This document shows, one piece after another, positions 11,229-22,398 of a stretch of 64,000 nt of DNA; within the stretch, counting starts at the first letter, position 1, and each line of letters begins with the position of its first letter. The DNA is taken from contig JACGCM010000674.1 in the NCBI GenBank assembly GCA_014058105.1, forward strand, positions 930,001-994,000, read 5' to 3'. Below the pieces are notes generated by a model. The model was not told the origin of the DNA, searched no databases, and was given only the letters and a program-made list of their open reading frames with translations. The position numbers were made by a program, and so were the translations under genes. The stretch comes from Kingdonia uniflora. Taxonomy: Eukaryota > Streptophyta > Magnoliopsida > Ranunculales > Circaeasteraceae.

Positions 11229-11690
11229 TCATGAGTGAGGGGACGTTGAGAAAAGATATAGAAAGAGGGCAACAAAACACGTTAATAAATGAGGAGAGTT
11301 GTTATGATAGAAAGGTAGTTTCATCGAAAAGGTACAAGGCGTCTGACATGAAGAGTGGAAAGGAAGCCTCAGTTCTGGAATCGAGGATGGTTCGTGCAAG
11401 GGATAATAAATGCCAGCCGCATGAGAGAGAAAAGATAAATAGTTCTTCTTCGTCTCCAAACAATCGTTTTATCACAAAAGACTTGGAGAGCAATCAGAGA
11501 AAAAGGTAGAAGATCAGAAGAATAAATCTAAAGTTTTCAAAAGACGATAAACGGTTAAAGAGGGCAAAAGGTTTGGGATCCCGTAGGTGGGAATGCAGCA
11601 TTGAAGTGAGGAGAAAGCTTGACTCTCCAGTCGATTGACATCCGGATACTGAAGGTTTGCAGAGATATGTATGCAATATACTTTAAAATT
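11229..11690 (+). pseudogene. Element B antisense ORF, basic block
   Basis: An ORF from 11231 encodes 92 Lys/Arg/Ser-rich residues (RKDIERGQQNTLIN, ESNQRKR) and stops at 11509. Another frame carries on with KFSKDDKRLKRAKGLGSRRW. The base composition and direction match the following accessory gene. Possibly a nuclear-targeting or nucleic-acid-binding exon; the function is unknown. Confidence 0.4.
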
Positions 11691-11861
11691 TTATAGTGTG
11701 AATATATGCGTTATGCGTAACTTTTTATCATAGATATATGTTTAATATATAGATATATGCGTATATAAAGATGGAAGAATGATAAATACTTTAACCTGTA
11801 TTTAGGTCGAGCATGAGAGGCATCTATGTAGGTCGAAATAATCCTATAGAATCCGATTAAG

Positions 11862-14800
11862 ATGGGTAGGTCATCTGTTAACGAGGTTTTGACCTCTGGT
11901 AGGACGAACGAGTCTGATAGCGAAGGGGAGGGAAGATTGGAACAATTTATGGGTTTCCCTGCTCAGTTGGTTCTTTATCCTTCGGTTCTGATGCTTTCAG
12001 AGAATTTTGTAAAGCCAAGGGGGCTATAGGAGGTAAGTGGGGTAAATTTGTAGAGTTTGTCGGTTGGCAGTTTAGAGGTTGCACAGTAGCGGAGGGGAAG
12101 GAATATTTTTACCTTTTGGAAGATTTGGAAGCAGAAAAATGAGATAGGGGTATAGACGAATCGATCTTATTAGAGTATTTTGATGGAGATATCCGGAGTG
12201 ACCTTTCGAAGGGTTTTCTATGTTACCTATCTCAATTAGAATATGGGTTGTGTCTCCCCCTCACCAATTTGGCGAAGGGGATAATGAATACAATTGGGGC
12301 ATATCCCGTTCAAATGAACGGGAATATGTGGGAGGCCATAACTGTATATGACCATCTGAATAATAAGTGGAAAATGGAGAACAAAGTGAGGAGGATAACC
12401 CCTGAGGATATTCTACAGTTTTATAGGGTGAAGAATTTTAAGGCCAGTGGGGGGGTCGTACTTCTGCGCGAGCGTTACTAGGCGTCATTTTTTCGATCTG
12501 AATTCAGCAGGTCGAACATGGAATGACAACATCATATGGGTGAAGTGTAATTTCCTTCAAAGAGATGGCGAGGAATTTATGGACCTCCAATTTAGATCTG
12601 TAAAGTAAAGTAAGTCAAAACATGTATAGATAAAATTATCGTTAGTTTCTATGATAAGTATAGATGATAAAAAATTGTGTTTATTGCAGGTGTGAAGTCT
12701 ACAGTGGAAAAGAAGGAGTCTCTGTTGGATGAGGTCGCAGAGGAGGGGACTGAACTCGAACTGGTATTGGGGGAAATCGGCCTGAGTAGAAAGAATAGAG
12801 TCAAAAGTAAGTTGAAAAAGGTTTCAAAGGCTCAGTCTCCTAGATCGATGGCGGGCATCGACGAAGGAATGAAGCAAAAAAGTGGGGACGAGGTTCGAGT
12901 TAAGACTCCTGGGTTGGGCAGCTCAGCTCAATCAAACCTCACAAGAAGCAAGATATCCCACAAGTTTCTGAAGAGATAGATAAAAAAGGTTATGCCGGCC
13001 TCTGGTACCACAGTTAGTGGTGAGTTCGCACAAGGGAAAAGGAGGAGGGTTGAGCCTTTGGGGGGCTCAGAAGGAAAGGTCCCTGAGGTGCGATCTATTT
13101 CAGTGAACGACCTCAAAGAGGTCAATGAAAGGCCTAAGTTAGTAATTCTACAAGGGAAGGAAGATACGAGCCAGATGGTAAGTTTATATTATGAGATAGA
13201 AATGTTTAATATTCTTGAGCTAGTAACTGAGCTCGATATGATTTTTGCAGGTTGCTCGCCTTTTCGAGGGGATTTGGCTTGACATAGAAAAATAGGAGTC
13301 CGAGCTAAAATAGGCGAAGAGCGAACTGGAGAAAAAACTGGCTCAAGCCAAGACTGAAGCTCTAAAAGAAGTCAAGCATCTAAAGGCCGCTCATGCCGTG
13401 GCGATCAGCCAGTTACAGGTCGAGGCAAAGGCTAATTTATACAAGACGGCTGAGGAGCGTGACAGACTAGGTCGTCACCTGATGCTGAAGGGCTACTCTC
13501 AGGAGGAGGTGGATGTCATTAAGGCTGACACCTACGCCAAGGAAGAAGAGGAGAAAGCAGGATTACTTAGGGTTGTGGACGGTTTGGATGATGTCTTCCC
13601 TCAAACAGTACTTGATAACCAAGGGGACGATGTGGAGCTCCCTGAAGATGGGAGTGAGAAGGTAGGGTAGACATCTATTTTCTAAATATTTGTAAGTTGT
13701 AAACTTTTGTAGAGGGAAGGAATTGTTGCATGTTGACTTTGTTTATAAATCTTTTCTAGGTAGTTAAAGAGATGAGTCTCAGGATAAATGACTTAGAATC
13801 TGGACTTACCAGGGAAATAGAGACCTCAAAGGCCCTGTTGTCTGCGCAAGCAGAGTTGTAGGTTAGATTTGAAATAGGTTGCTCAATCTTTGTGCTATTC
13901 CATCGCTAAGTTGAGTAAATATGATAGAAATGTATAGCAAATGTCTAATGCTATTAATACTAAGTAATACATCGAAACTGTGTACCTTATATGCTGAAAG
14001 AGTATTAGTGAAGTGTTCACCTGAGAATGGTCCTTAAATGTTTTAATCTGAAAGTATTCGGGAACCAGATGCCTAGATCCCAAACATTCTCTCAAAATGC
14101 TATATGTGTTTGTAGAAATGATACTTTCTGAATCGAACTGTACTAAAACATCGTTAAATATCTCAGGTCGAATTGGATGCATCTAGCGCACGTGGGGATC
14201 ACGCACTCATGTGTAATCAGGAATTTGTGGAGCAGCTCGATAGGATGAAGGAGGCGAATGAACACTTGGAGGATCAGTTCGTAAATACACACTTCAGAGT
14301 AGAGAAGTTGAATCAGGTCGTCAGGAGAAAAATTATGGGATTAAGATGGGATTAAAGGATTTATCCGAGGTAACAAAGTGTGCCGAGAATCTTCAACGTT
14401 AGATCGATGTGTTGGTTGCGAAGGGTATGCAAGCAGATATGGCTCAATATCGCATCCAGGCATTAGAACGAACTGAGAAATTGTGTCGATCTGATCTTAA
14501 TAGTTGCAGGACCGAGCTGGAGAAAATGAGACAAAAATTCATTGGAAAGGATGATGAGTTGAGGATAGCTTTGGAAAACCTATCGGCATCGAAGGCTGCA
14601 GCTGAACATTTGCAAACAGTCCTCCCTGCCAAGGATATGGAATTCAGAGAAATACAGCATAGGTGTGATGGCTTAAACGAGAGAGTTACTCAACTTAAAG
14701 CCAAAAGGGATCATGCCATTGCTCGTGCCAAGAAAGCTGAAGCTAGAGAGCACTCTGGGGGAAGTAAAAATGTGAATAGGGCTCCTCTAGTTCAAGGGGA

Positions 14801-15497
14801 TCTCGTTAGTCTCTCAGATCGCATTAGAAAACTAGAAGGTGATGTATCTTGGATTCAGGGGCATGTTCAGAGGGGAAATACAGACCTGATGGAATGCCAG
14901 AATAAGCTGGATGCTGCTCTTACCAGGGAAAAAGTTTTGGAGGGTGACATAAGAGCTAAGGATTCGCTACTGAAGAGAAATGATGATTTATTGAACGATC
15001 TGCTTCCGAGAGAGGATTTGGAAGCTGTACTTCGGATGTTTCGTGCTCGGGTAGTAGAATTACAAGCCACGAACTTGACTGAGTCGGAGCAGTATATTTC
15101 CAAATTGAAAGAATACATCATTCGCCACGATAAGATTAATGAGGATAGAAACGCTTGAAAGGATAGTTATGTTAGTATAAAGGCGCGTTACGAGAGGTTG
15201 AAGGCTAGGTTCACAAAAGCGGTAATCCCTTATGTGTTTCAATTTGATTTGTTAATGGTGATTGTTGCATACTTTATAGAGGAAGTAAAAAGGCTTGAGT
15301 TAGAACGAGATACCTTGCTGAAAACTTTGTTAGATAAGGGATGCACCTGTGGAGCTAAGATAGATCGAGGTAATTGTCTGGGCATCATGGAGACCCAATT
15401 GGGCCCTCAAACTACTGACTTAATAGAATGAGGTAAGGCTGTTGTGGCCCACGAACTGAAAGATAGACCTCTTGATAATGTAGGGGAGCATTGCTGA
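11862..15497 (+). pseudogene. Element B antisense multi-exon accessory gene (PMD-like plus coiled coil)
   Basis: The longest coding structure in element B runs opposite to pol. Around 11960-12480 a globular block includes GKWGKFVEFVGWQFRG and LCLPLTNLAKGIMN...NGNMWEA, resembling the plant-mobile-domain/gag-like block known from antisense ORFs of Tat elements. Introns with GT-AG ends are visible: about 12608-12689, 13173-13250, 13666-13760, 13862-14166 and 15223-15280. Exons 12690-13172 and 13251-13665 are charged (GYSQEEVDVIKADTYA). The 14409-15158 block is a 249-residue heptad-rich coiled coil, and the C-terminus reads GCTCGAKIDRGNCLG. In-frame stops mostly fit C-to-T decay (for example TGA at 15429). 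Product unknown; probably nuclear and self-associating. Confidence 0.65.
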
Positions 15498-15580
15498 CAA
15501 TCCACCGGTAGAAAAAAATCTTTTGTAATATGATTTTGACATGAAAATAAGTAAAAATGTTGTTGACAGATTGTTTATAG

Positions 15581-16530
15581 ATGAAAGCTAGTATGACCAT
15601 TGCTTTATCATGTGTCTAGCGGGATCTTGATATAAAAAAAAAATTACATTCGTTCTAATCGCAGAAATGTAGAGGGTGATTGATCAAGTATTAACCTTGA
15701 CCCAGGCTTATAGAAATGCCACAGACATATTAAAAGAGATGAAAGCTAGTATGACCTTTGCCTTATCTTATGCCTGGTTGTGTCTTTGATCTGAGGCGAG
15801 CTTTTACACTTGTCACAATCGCAGAGCTGTAGAGATTCAACTGAACCAAATTGTATGCTCGATCCAGCCTACCATTATAGACCAAACAAGTTGTAATAGA
15901 TGAAGACTAGTATCACCTATGTCTTATCTCTTGCTCGGCTTTTTGAAGTTGAACAAGTTTTTACACTTGCCTTCCTCGCAAATATGTAGAGATTCAGCTG
16001 AACCAAGTTGTATGCTCTATCCAGCCTATTGGTGTAGACCAAACAAGTTGTAAAAAATGAAGACTAGTATTACATATGTCTTATCTCTTGTTTGGCTCTT
16101 TGAAGTTGGACAAGTTTTTACACTTGCCTCCCTCGCCGATATGTAGAGATTTAGCTGAACCAAGTTGTATGCTCGATTCAGCCTACTGGTATAGACCAAA
16201 CAAGTTATAAAAGATGAAGACTAATATTACCTATGTCTTATCTCTTGCTTAGCTCTTTGAGGTTGGACAAGTTTTTACACTTGCCTCCTTCACAGATATG
16301 TAGAGATTCAGCTGAACCAAGTTGTATGCTCGATCCAGCCTACTCGTGTAGACTAAACAAGTTGTAAAAGATGAAGACTAGTATTACCTATGTCTTATCT
16401 CTTACTTGACTCTTTGAGGTTTGATAAGTTTTTACACTTGCCTCCCTCGCCGATATGTAGTGGCAGAAGCCAACGAAGTTCCTTGATCGAACTTAAAGAA
16501 TGTGGATTGCAAGCGAGTATTATCTATGCT
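15581..16530. repeat. Element B tandem array, about 158-bp period, six copies
   Basis: The block ATGAA-GCTAGTAT or ATGAAGACTAGTAT recurs at 15581, 15739, 15900, 16058, 16214 and 16371 (spacings 158, 161, 158, 156, 157). Units also share GTAGAGATTCAGCTGAACCA, TGCTCGATCCAGCCTA and TTTTTACACTTGCC. A degenerate seventh follows at about 16528. The array separates the 3' ends of the plus-strand accessory gene and the minus-strand pol gene. Confidence 0.9.
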
Positions 16531-16745
16531 TGAATCTGTGGAATGTGAATGATTGTTTCGCGAAGAGATTGACACGATATATAAAATAAAACTTTCATTG
16601 ATAAGTTCAAAATTTACATTAGATGAAGATAAGAATCTCACTTTTGGAATTAATAACAAATAGCGAAACATGGAAATGGAGTAGTGAGGCGACTAACGAT
16701 AGTATCTCTTCAGTCGCCTAGTGTTCCAAGGATTCGAAATAGGGA

Positions 16746-17815
16746 TTACCTCTTCTGATAGTATGATCCCAGGACTAAGAGACCTGTAATAATGAATGGA
16801 CCCTCCCAATTTTTGGCTAATTTTCTAGCGTAAGGCTCCTTGCGATGTTGAGAAATTTCTCGCAGGACGAGATCTTTGATTTGGAAGGTACAGCTCTTGA
16901 CTTGGTTATTGTAAGACCTGGATAGCATATGATGGTATCAACCTAGGCTAGCGATGGCACATTTCCTAGTTTTATCTATCATATTGAGGTTGCAAGCCAA
17001 TTTGAACTCATTTTCCTTGTCAGTTAGCGCGTGATCCCGAACTGGATGATGGTATTCAAAAGGAATAACTGCCTCAGTACCATAAGCAAGGAGGAATAGG
17101 GTACAACCCTTAGACTGTCGGGGAGTAGTTTGATATACCCACAGGATGTGAGGTAGTTCGCGAACCCAATTACCTTTTTATGTGAATGAAGCCGTTTTTT
17201 GAGTCCATCCATGAAGGTTTTGTTGGTGATTTTTGCTTGGCCATTGCCTTGAGGATAATATGGATTTGATGGTGAATCGATGATATTATGGTGATTTAGA
17301 AAAATAATATCTTTTTCTCCCACAAATTGGGGACCGTTATTGATACGAATTAGGTGGGGGCACCCGAATCGAGTGATTATGTGGTTCCAGATAAAAGAGA
17401 TGGCCCCTTCTTCTCTGGTTCGACTTAGTGGAATTGCTTATACCCATTTTGTAAAGTAATCGGTAGCTACGAGTAAGTGGCGATGATTACCTGGAGAGTT
17501 AGGGAATTCTCTAACGAGGTCTAGTGCCCATCTTTTGAATGGCCAGAAAACCTTGCTTGCATGGAGCTCGAGCACAGGGGCGCGTATCATATTTCCATAT
17601 CTTTGGCAAGTGTTACATTTGCGGGAATATTCCTCTGCTTGCTTGCGCATGCTGGGCCAGAATACTCCTTGAGTTATTGCTCTATTTTCTAATGACCTAC
17701 CTGCGGTGTGGGAGCCACAAGTTCCTTCATGTAATTTGTGAAGCAACTCGTCTGATTTTAATTTCGGGAGGCACTTAAGGTAAGGCCCTGTAACGGATTG
17801 ACGATAAAGCATTCC
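16746..17815 (-). pseudogene. Element B integrase
   Basis: Reading on the minus strand from 17812, the HHCC zinc-binding region shows HKLHEGTCGSH followed by CNTCQRYGN. The catalytic core follows with FKRWALDLV and LLVATDYFTKWV, then a stop at 17438. Downstream frames give NNGPQFVGEKD (second Asp), NPYYPQGNGQA and NKTFMDGLKKRL (core Glu region). The C-terminal tail at 16928-16746 has ARKLAKNWEGPF. The text is split by stops into at least three frames. It belongs to the Tat type, like element A's integrase, but is distinct in sequence. Confidence 0.9.
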
Positions 17816-17839
17816 GTTCTAAGTAATGTAACGTTTTGA

Positions 17840-18775
17840 GTTGTTGATCAGCTATCTGCGTTCTTTCGGATCTGTTAGAAGTGCTCCATTGTATTTGTTG
17901 TCGGCACCGAGGTAATCTAAGAAAGGCTTTTGCCAATCATTGTTTCCCCCTTTATCGCCCCCAGTGTTGATCGTGCATACTGATATGTGATCAATGCTGG
18001 GGGTTGAAATGATTTTGATCTGGAGATATCTAGCTTCTGTACCCAAGACCCCAGCTAGATACACCAAGGAATCGGCATGTTTGTTCTCCACTCGAGGAAG
18101 ATATTCGAGAGTCGCTTTCACGAACTTACTCATCCTATCTGCAATGAGGGTCGCGTATTCGATCATCTTCCCATTCTTCTTGTACTTCTAGGAATAATGA
18201 TGAACGATGAGTAATGAATCTGTATAAACTGAGAGTTCGGGGAGATCGAACTCAAGAGCGAGGTCGAGTCCGTGAATGAGAGTTTTATATTCGGTGACAT
18301 TATTTGAGGCCTCAAAGATCAGGCAGATTTATTTCTCAATTCTATCATTTGAAGGGGTAATCAAAATGATCCTGATTCCTGACACTGCGTGTCCTGCTGA
18401 TCCATCGGCAAGAAGTCTTCATCCTGATGTGGTGATCCAGTCAGCTCATTTGTCGAATGGCTTAGGAGGTGGATTGTCTGGCGTATTTTCAGTAAGGTCT
18501 GGATCGTGCTCCTCCCACTCGGGATCTTCCACTGGAAAATCTGTGAGGAAATTGGCAACGGCCTAACCCTTCTCTGAGTAACATTGTTCGAACTTTATAT
18601 CATGTTCACCCAAACTGACTGACCACAGTTACACTCGTCGTGACTTCTCTTTTTTGGATAGAACTTCTCAAAGTGGGTAGTTTGTCATCACTTTGATAGA
18701 ATGCGCTTGGAAGTAGTGCTTGAGTTTCTGCGGCTTGTCGTCTAGAAGAAACCATAGTTGAAAATTATAATAAAA
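17840..18775 (-). pseudogene. Element B RNase H
   Basis: Just inside the PBS the minus strand reads DDKPQKLKHYFQAHSIKVMT, the RT-RNase H connection text of Tat elements, then mixed-frame RNase H sequence. The final part (18166-17852) has MIEYATLIADRMSKFVKA and VEYLPRVENKHADSLV-like residues, the R-V-x-N-x-x-A-D signature at the end of RNase H. Stops and frame changes are frequent. Because this text starts within about 60 bp of the PBS, gag, protease and RT were removed by an internal deletion. Confidence 0.85.
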
Positions 18776-18808
18776 GACTGCCTGAGGATACCGTGGATAT
18801 GCAATCTT

Positions 18809-18825
18809 TCCCACAGACGATGCCA
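18809..18825 (-). promoter_or_regulatory. Element B primer-binding site
   Basis: Minus strand TGGCATCGTCTGTGGGA, two bases inside the LTR end at 18828. This is the usual position and TGGC-type start of a tRNA-primed PBS. The exact tRNA was not assigned. Confidence 0.8.
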
Positions 18826-18827
18826 AA

Positions 18828-19405
18828 TGTAATAGCCAAATTCCGTAGCTCGATACGATTAGGAATTAGCTATCACACCAATAATCCTGTAACAATATGA
18901 TAATGGAAAACAAGAAATTGAAACAGGTGTTTTTAGCGTGGAAAACCTCTGAATAGGTAAAAAACCACGACCTCGTGTGGATCTTTTTTGTAAAAGTCTC
19001 TTTATAGCTTTGAGTGGATATCTTTATTATAAGTGATCTCTAGAATATAGAAATGCATTTGATCTCGTAAAAAAGAAGTTTGAGTAATTTTTGTGGTCCC
19101 TGTCTCTTTTGGAACTTCTTCTTTTATAGGCTTTACCCATAGCTCTTCGTCATGTTGAAGCACGTCTTCCGAATAATGTGGTTAGTGGCGGTTGACTGAA
19201 TAACTGACGAGTTCGTGGGAGATAGGTGTCTTTGACAGAATAACGTTTTTCGGGTTTAGCTCGATGTAGTTTCTTATGTAGTTCGTGGGGTTGGTTAGAA
19301 TGTTTGACTGGAATGTTGTGTGCTAAAATTGCGTGAACTTGAGATAGAGGTAATTTGAACTGAATGAGCTTGATTACGAGTGAGGTTGAGGAATAAGCCC
19401 CTACT
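18828..19405 (-). repeat. Element B 5' LTR
   Basis: 578 bp, collinear with 8587-9165. It ends (element orientation) with GGCTATTACA. Its first base is mutated (AG instead of TG). TSD TAAAC follows at 19406-19410. Confidence 0.95.
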
Positions 19406-19410
19406 TAAAC

Positions 19411-20930
19411 CATACATCTAATCACCATCCGAAGGGAAATATCCCTAACATCTATTCAAATTAAACGTTGGAAGGGATTATTCTTCCCCAGTCCAACCAA
19501 ATACCCACTACGTCTTCCCCAAAACTCCACAGTCCACCAGTGTCCGTTATTAATGGTGGGCACCAAATGTTTATGAACCTAATTAATATCATAAACATAA
19601 AAGAAGATGAGTATAGAGCTAGTAGAATGTAATAATGGGCATGACATACCTTGCAAAGGTCTTTTCAGGCAATCTCTGATAACCATAATGTCAGAAATAC
19701 GATTTGCAACAGCGTCTCTCTCTTCCTCAGGCGAAGAATCGCGAGTTAAGTCAAAATTGTAATTTTCTTCTTTCTCTCCCCTTAAATCGTATCAATTTTC
19801 TCAGCCATCATCATTACCCCCATTAACCTCACTCTCTCTCACCTTTCCACCTTCCCTTAACAGTTTTAGCAAACCGTTACTTAAAAAAAATTCCGCCTCT
19901 AGACCACTTCTCTACAAGTTCTTGATTGGCATTAACCCCTTTTATAATTCTAGAATGAGGGAATTATTGGCATAACCAAATGATTGTTTAAATTTGAAAC
20001 CTCGAAACAAGGGATCATTTATATTTTTATCATGACCCCCACTATAGTATCCTGCTTAAGACATGATGTGACTTGCAACTCTAGCCCGACGCCCTATTCA
20101 AATAGAGAGGTCCCCTACAAACAAGGAATAAAGCCTATAAAAGTATAATGGTACAGGCTTCGACCTATATAAGTCCGAAGGTAAGTGACTCGAGTATATA
20201 ATCTACCAGTTATTCTACGAGAATTGATCCAAACACTCAACTAAAGGAATGCACGAACCTAATGAGAAACCTTCGGACATTGTATTCTATAAAAATTTTA
20301 CGGCAATTCAATTCTGGCTTCTAGCAGAATAGTTCAGAACCCACTTGAAGCATTACAGTATGCCAAAGAAGTGGGGAACATAATCTGACACATCATACAA
20401 AGAGAAAATCAGTGTACGGTGGAAACCCGTAAAGCCTTACCTCCCTATTCTCGAACTCATTTACTTCAGATTAGTTACAAAACCGACGTCAACTAGTCAG
20501 ATTAATACATGCAAGAAAATTAAGCAGAAAGAAAATAATTAGGAATGTTATTTATTATTTACTCGAATACAAATTATCAAAAACAAATACATCATTGATA
20601 GCCTGGGCAATCCTTCTTCTGCGTCAAACTACCACTATCAACAGCTGTACCCTCAGCCTCGATTAGACGCTTCGTTATCCCCCTCAGTACTTCAGTATGC
20701 TTGGCACAAGTTAAAAGAAGTTGGTTGAACATGACCCAGCAAAACCCATACTCTTTCGCTTCATCATGCTCATCGCTACTCATGTCGTCCATCCGCAGGT
20801 CTACAAGGTCAGGAAGTTTCGCGTCCAGCTCCATACAGCTGAAATACTAACAGTCAGCTCAGCCGCCTTCTCAACAATCTTGGTTTCCTTGGCTTCTTGA
20901 TGGCTTTGCGAATGAGTTTTCACCTTGGTA
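19411..20930 (-). pseudogene. Element A antisense accessory gene, proximal exons
   Basis: Continuation of the same minus-strand gene on the far side of element B. An open block reads YDLRGEKEENYNFDLTRD and RDAVANRISDIMVIRDCLKR from about 19791 down to 19650, ending at a canonical splice donor (CAAG/GTATGT). Upstream, 20834-20592 encodes an 80-residue acidic peptide starting MELDAKLPDLVDLRMDD. The order (LTR, then these exons, then the acidic and basic exons, then the 227-bp array) runs towards the pol gene, so the two units converge. I do not recognise the product beyond similarity in architecture to element B. Confidence 0.5.
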
Positions 20931-21181
20931 CACTAAGCAAAGCAAAACAAACAGTACTCGAAGAAAAATAATACAACAAACTGCAGATTTTGCCACCCTC
21001 CCTCACCTTTTATAGGAGATTAAAAGAGTTATTAATGATGTTAATCATAATCAGCGTAATTTTTCATTCATGATCTCGGTAACCGGTGTAACAATAGCGG
21101 TCAAAATTCTAAATTCCCATAAAATAACTTCTCGGCTCAACCCCTCCGCCAACGTCTAGTCGATGTTGTTGAGGTCCCAGC

Positions 21182-21195
21182 TGAGAGAGGGCGAA
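21182..21195 (+). promoter_or_regulatory. Element A polypurine tract
   Basis: GAGAGAGGGCGAA lies immediately 5' of TGTCATAGCC, the start of A's 3' LTR. Confidence 0.75.
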
Positions 21196-21265
21196 TGTCA
21201 TAGCCTACTCACGATCTTCGAGAATAGGTGACTACTCGAGGACTACTGAGCAGCTTGAAATCTAC
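21196..21265 (+). repeat. Element A 3' LTR, left piece
   Basis: Begins TGTCATAGCCTACTC, comparable to TGTAGTAACCTACTT at the start of element E's LTR (49670). The LTR is interrupted after 70 bp by element D. Confidence 0.85.
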
Positions 21266-22375
21266 TGATAGACACGTAATATTTACGTGTACAACACCTA
21301 AATTTATATCTATCTAGTCATTTATTAAATAAGTGTGACACTAATGGTGTTTTTGTTTGTATTTACAGAAATCGGTCACATGATAAACAAGTCATATATT
21401 TTTCTGGTTTTTAACGAAGAACAAGGGTGATGCACTCCAACAATGATTCTCATTTGAAGTTGTCAACTAAAGGCCCATGCATGGAAGCCCATTGAAGAGA
21501 ATTAGATATATATATTATTCTCATGAGTTGTAATATATGTGCATGATTTTAGGCATTATTTAGAGGATTTTATATTAATGGTGATATTTAGTAACCCTTC
21601 CTATACTCTATAAATATGAAGGGAATCCTACCCATGAGGATCTTGGAAAGTATAAATCAAAGTTCATAGCAGTAAAGTTTATTCTTTCTCTTTTTCTTGT
21701 CTTTTACTTTTTTCGTAGTAATAGTAGTATGACAATGATCAAAGGGATGAGTAGCTAATCTTCTTAACCAAGGCTAGAGGAAGCTCCACCCAATGTAGCA
21801 TTAGTATAGATTGTGTAGCTTAGTTAGAGTAATTACTTTCTCTTTATCCTGGAATATTGCATATTTGTATTCTTTGATCTTAGGCTTGACCATAGCTAAG
21901 TTTAGGAGGAATAAAGAATATAAGTAACCATCTTGTTTGACCATAACAAGATAGGTTAGGAACATGGAGAAGAGAACATAATCCATGCTTATCAACCGGA
22001 CCATAGTTGAATAAGTTAGTTTATGGGTAGCTCCCAATTACTAAATCTCTTGTATCTTTTGATGTATTGCATATGCCCGACCAAAGATATGCGCTACGGG
22101 AACTCATAATTTACTTTAATTATTAATACTATCTAACGGTTACAAAGGGTGGAGTGAAATTGATGTATTGGTTTCCACTCTAATTTATCTTGTAATTTGT
22201 TTCATTTTTCTTTTTATTTCAAAACCTACACAAACTCGTTGTTATTGGATAAAACTAGTAGCTCAAAGTATAATTCGCACCACAAGTCTCTTTAGATACG
22301 ACCTCGCTTTCTTTTGTACTCAACGGTACACCGTGCGCTTGCGGGTCTTTTAATACGTCGATTTATAATCGATCA
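21266..22375 (+). repeat. Element D 5' LTR
   Basis: 1110 bp, TG...CA ends. TATA box CTATAAATAT at 21608-21617. It is full length compared with element C's 5' LTR (1100 bp). Confidence 0.93.
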
Positions 22376-22380
22376 AGTTT

Positions 22381-22398
22381 TAGGCGTCGTTGCTGCGG
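22381..22398 (+). promoter_or_regulatory. Element D primer-binding site (decayed)
   Basis: TAGGCGTCGTTGCTGCGG, several bases off the tRNA-Asp complement TGGCGCCGTTGCCGGGG seen intact in element C. Confidence 0.8.

Larger units (their letters stand above)
8587..19405 (-). mobile_element. Element B: Tat-type Ty3/gypsy element nested in A
   Basis: Bounded by two direct LTR copies and a perfect 5-bp target duplication TAAAC (8582-8586 and 19406-19410). Orientation is minus: the PBS lies next to the right LTR and RNase H and integrase read on the minus strand. Gag, protease and RT are missing between PBS and RNase H, so it could not move alone. It retains a long antisense accessory gene and a tandem array. 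By eye the LTRs differ at roughly 50-60 of about 580 positions, mostly transitions, so the insertion is old. Confidence 0.95.

Noticed and set aside
15581..16530. Centromeric satellite
   Set aside because: Only six or seven copies, bounded by element genes on both sides; satellite status would need genome-wide data.
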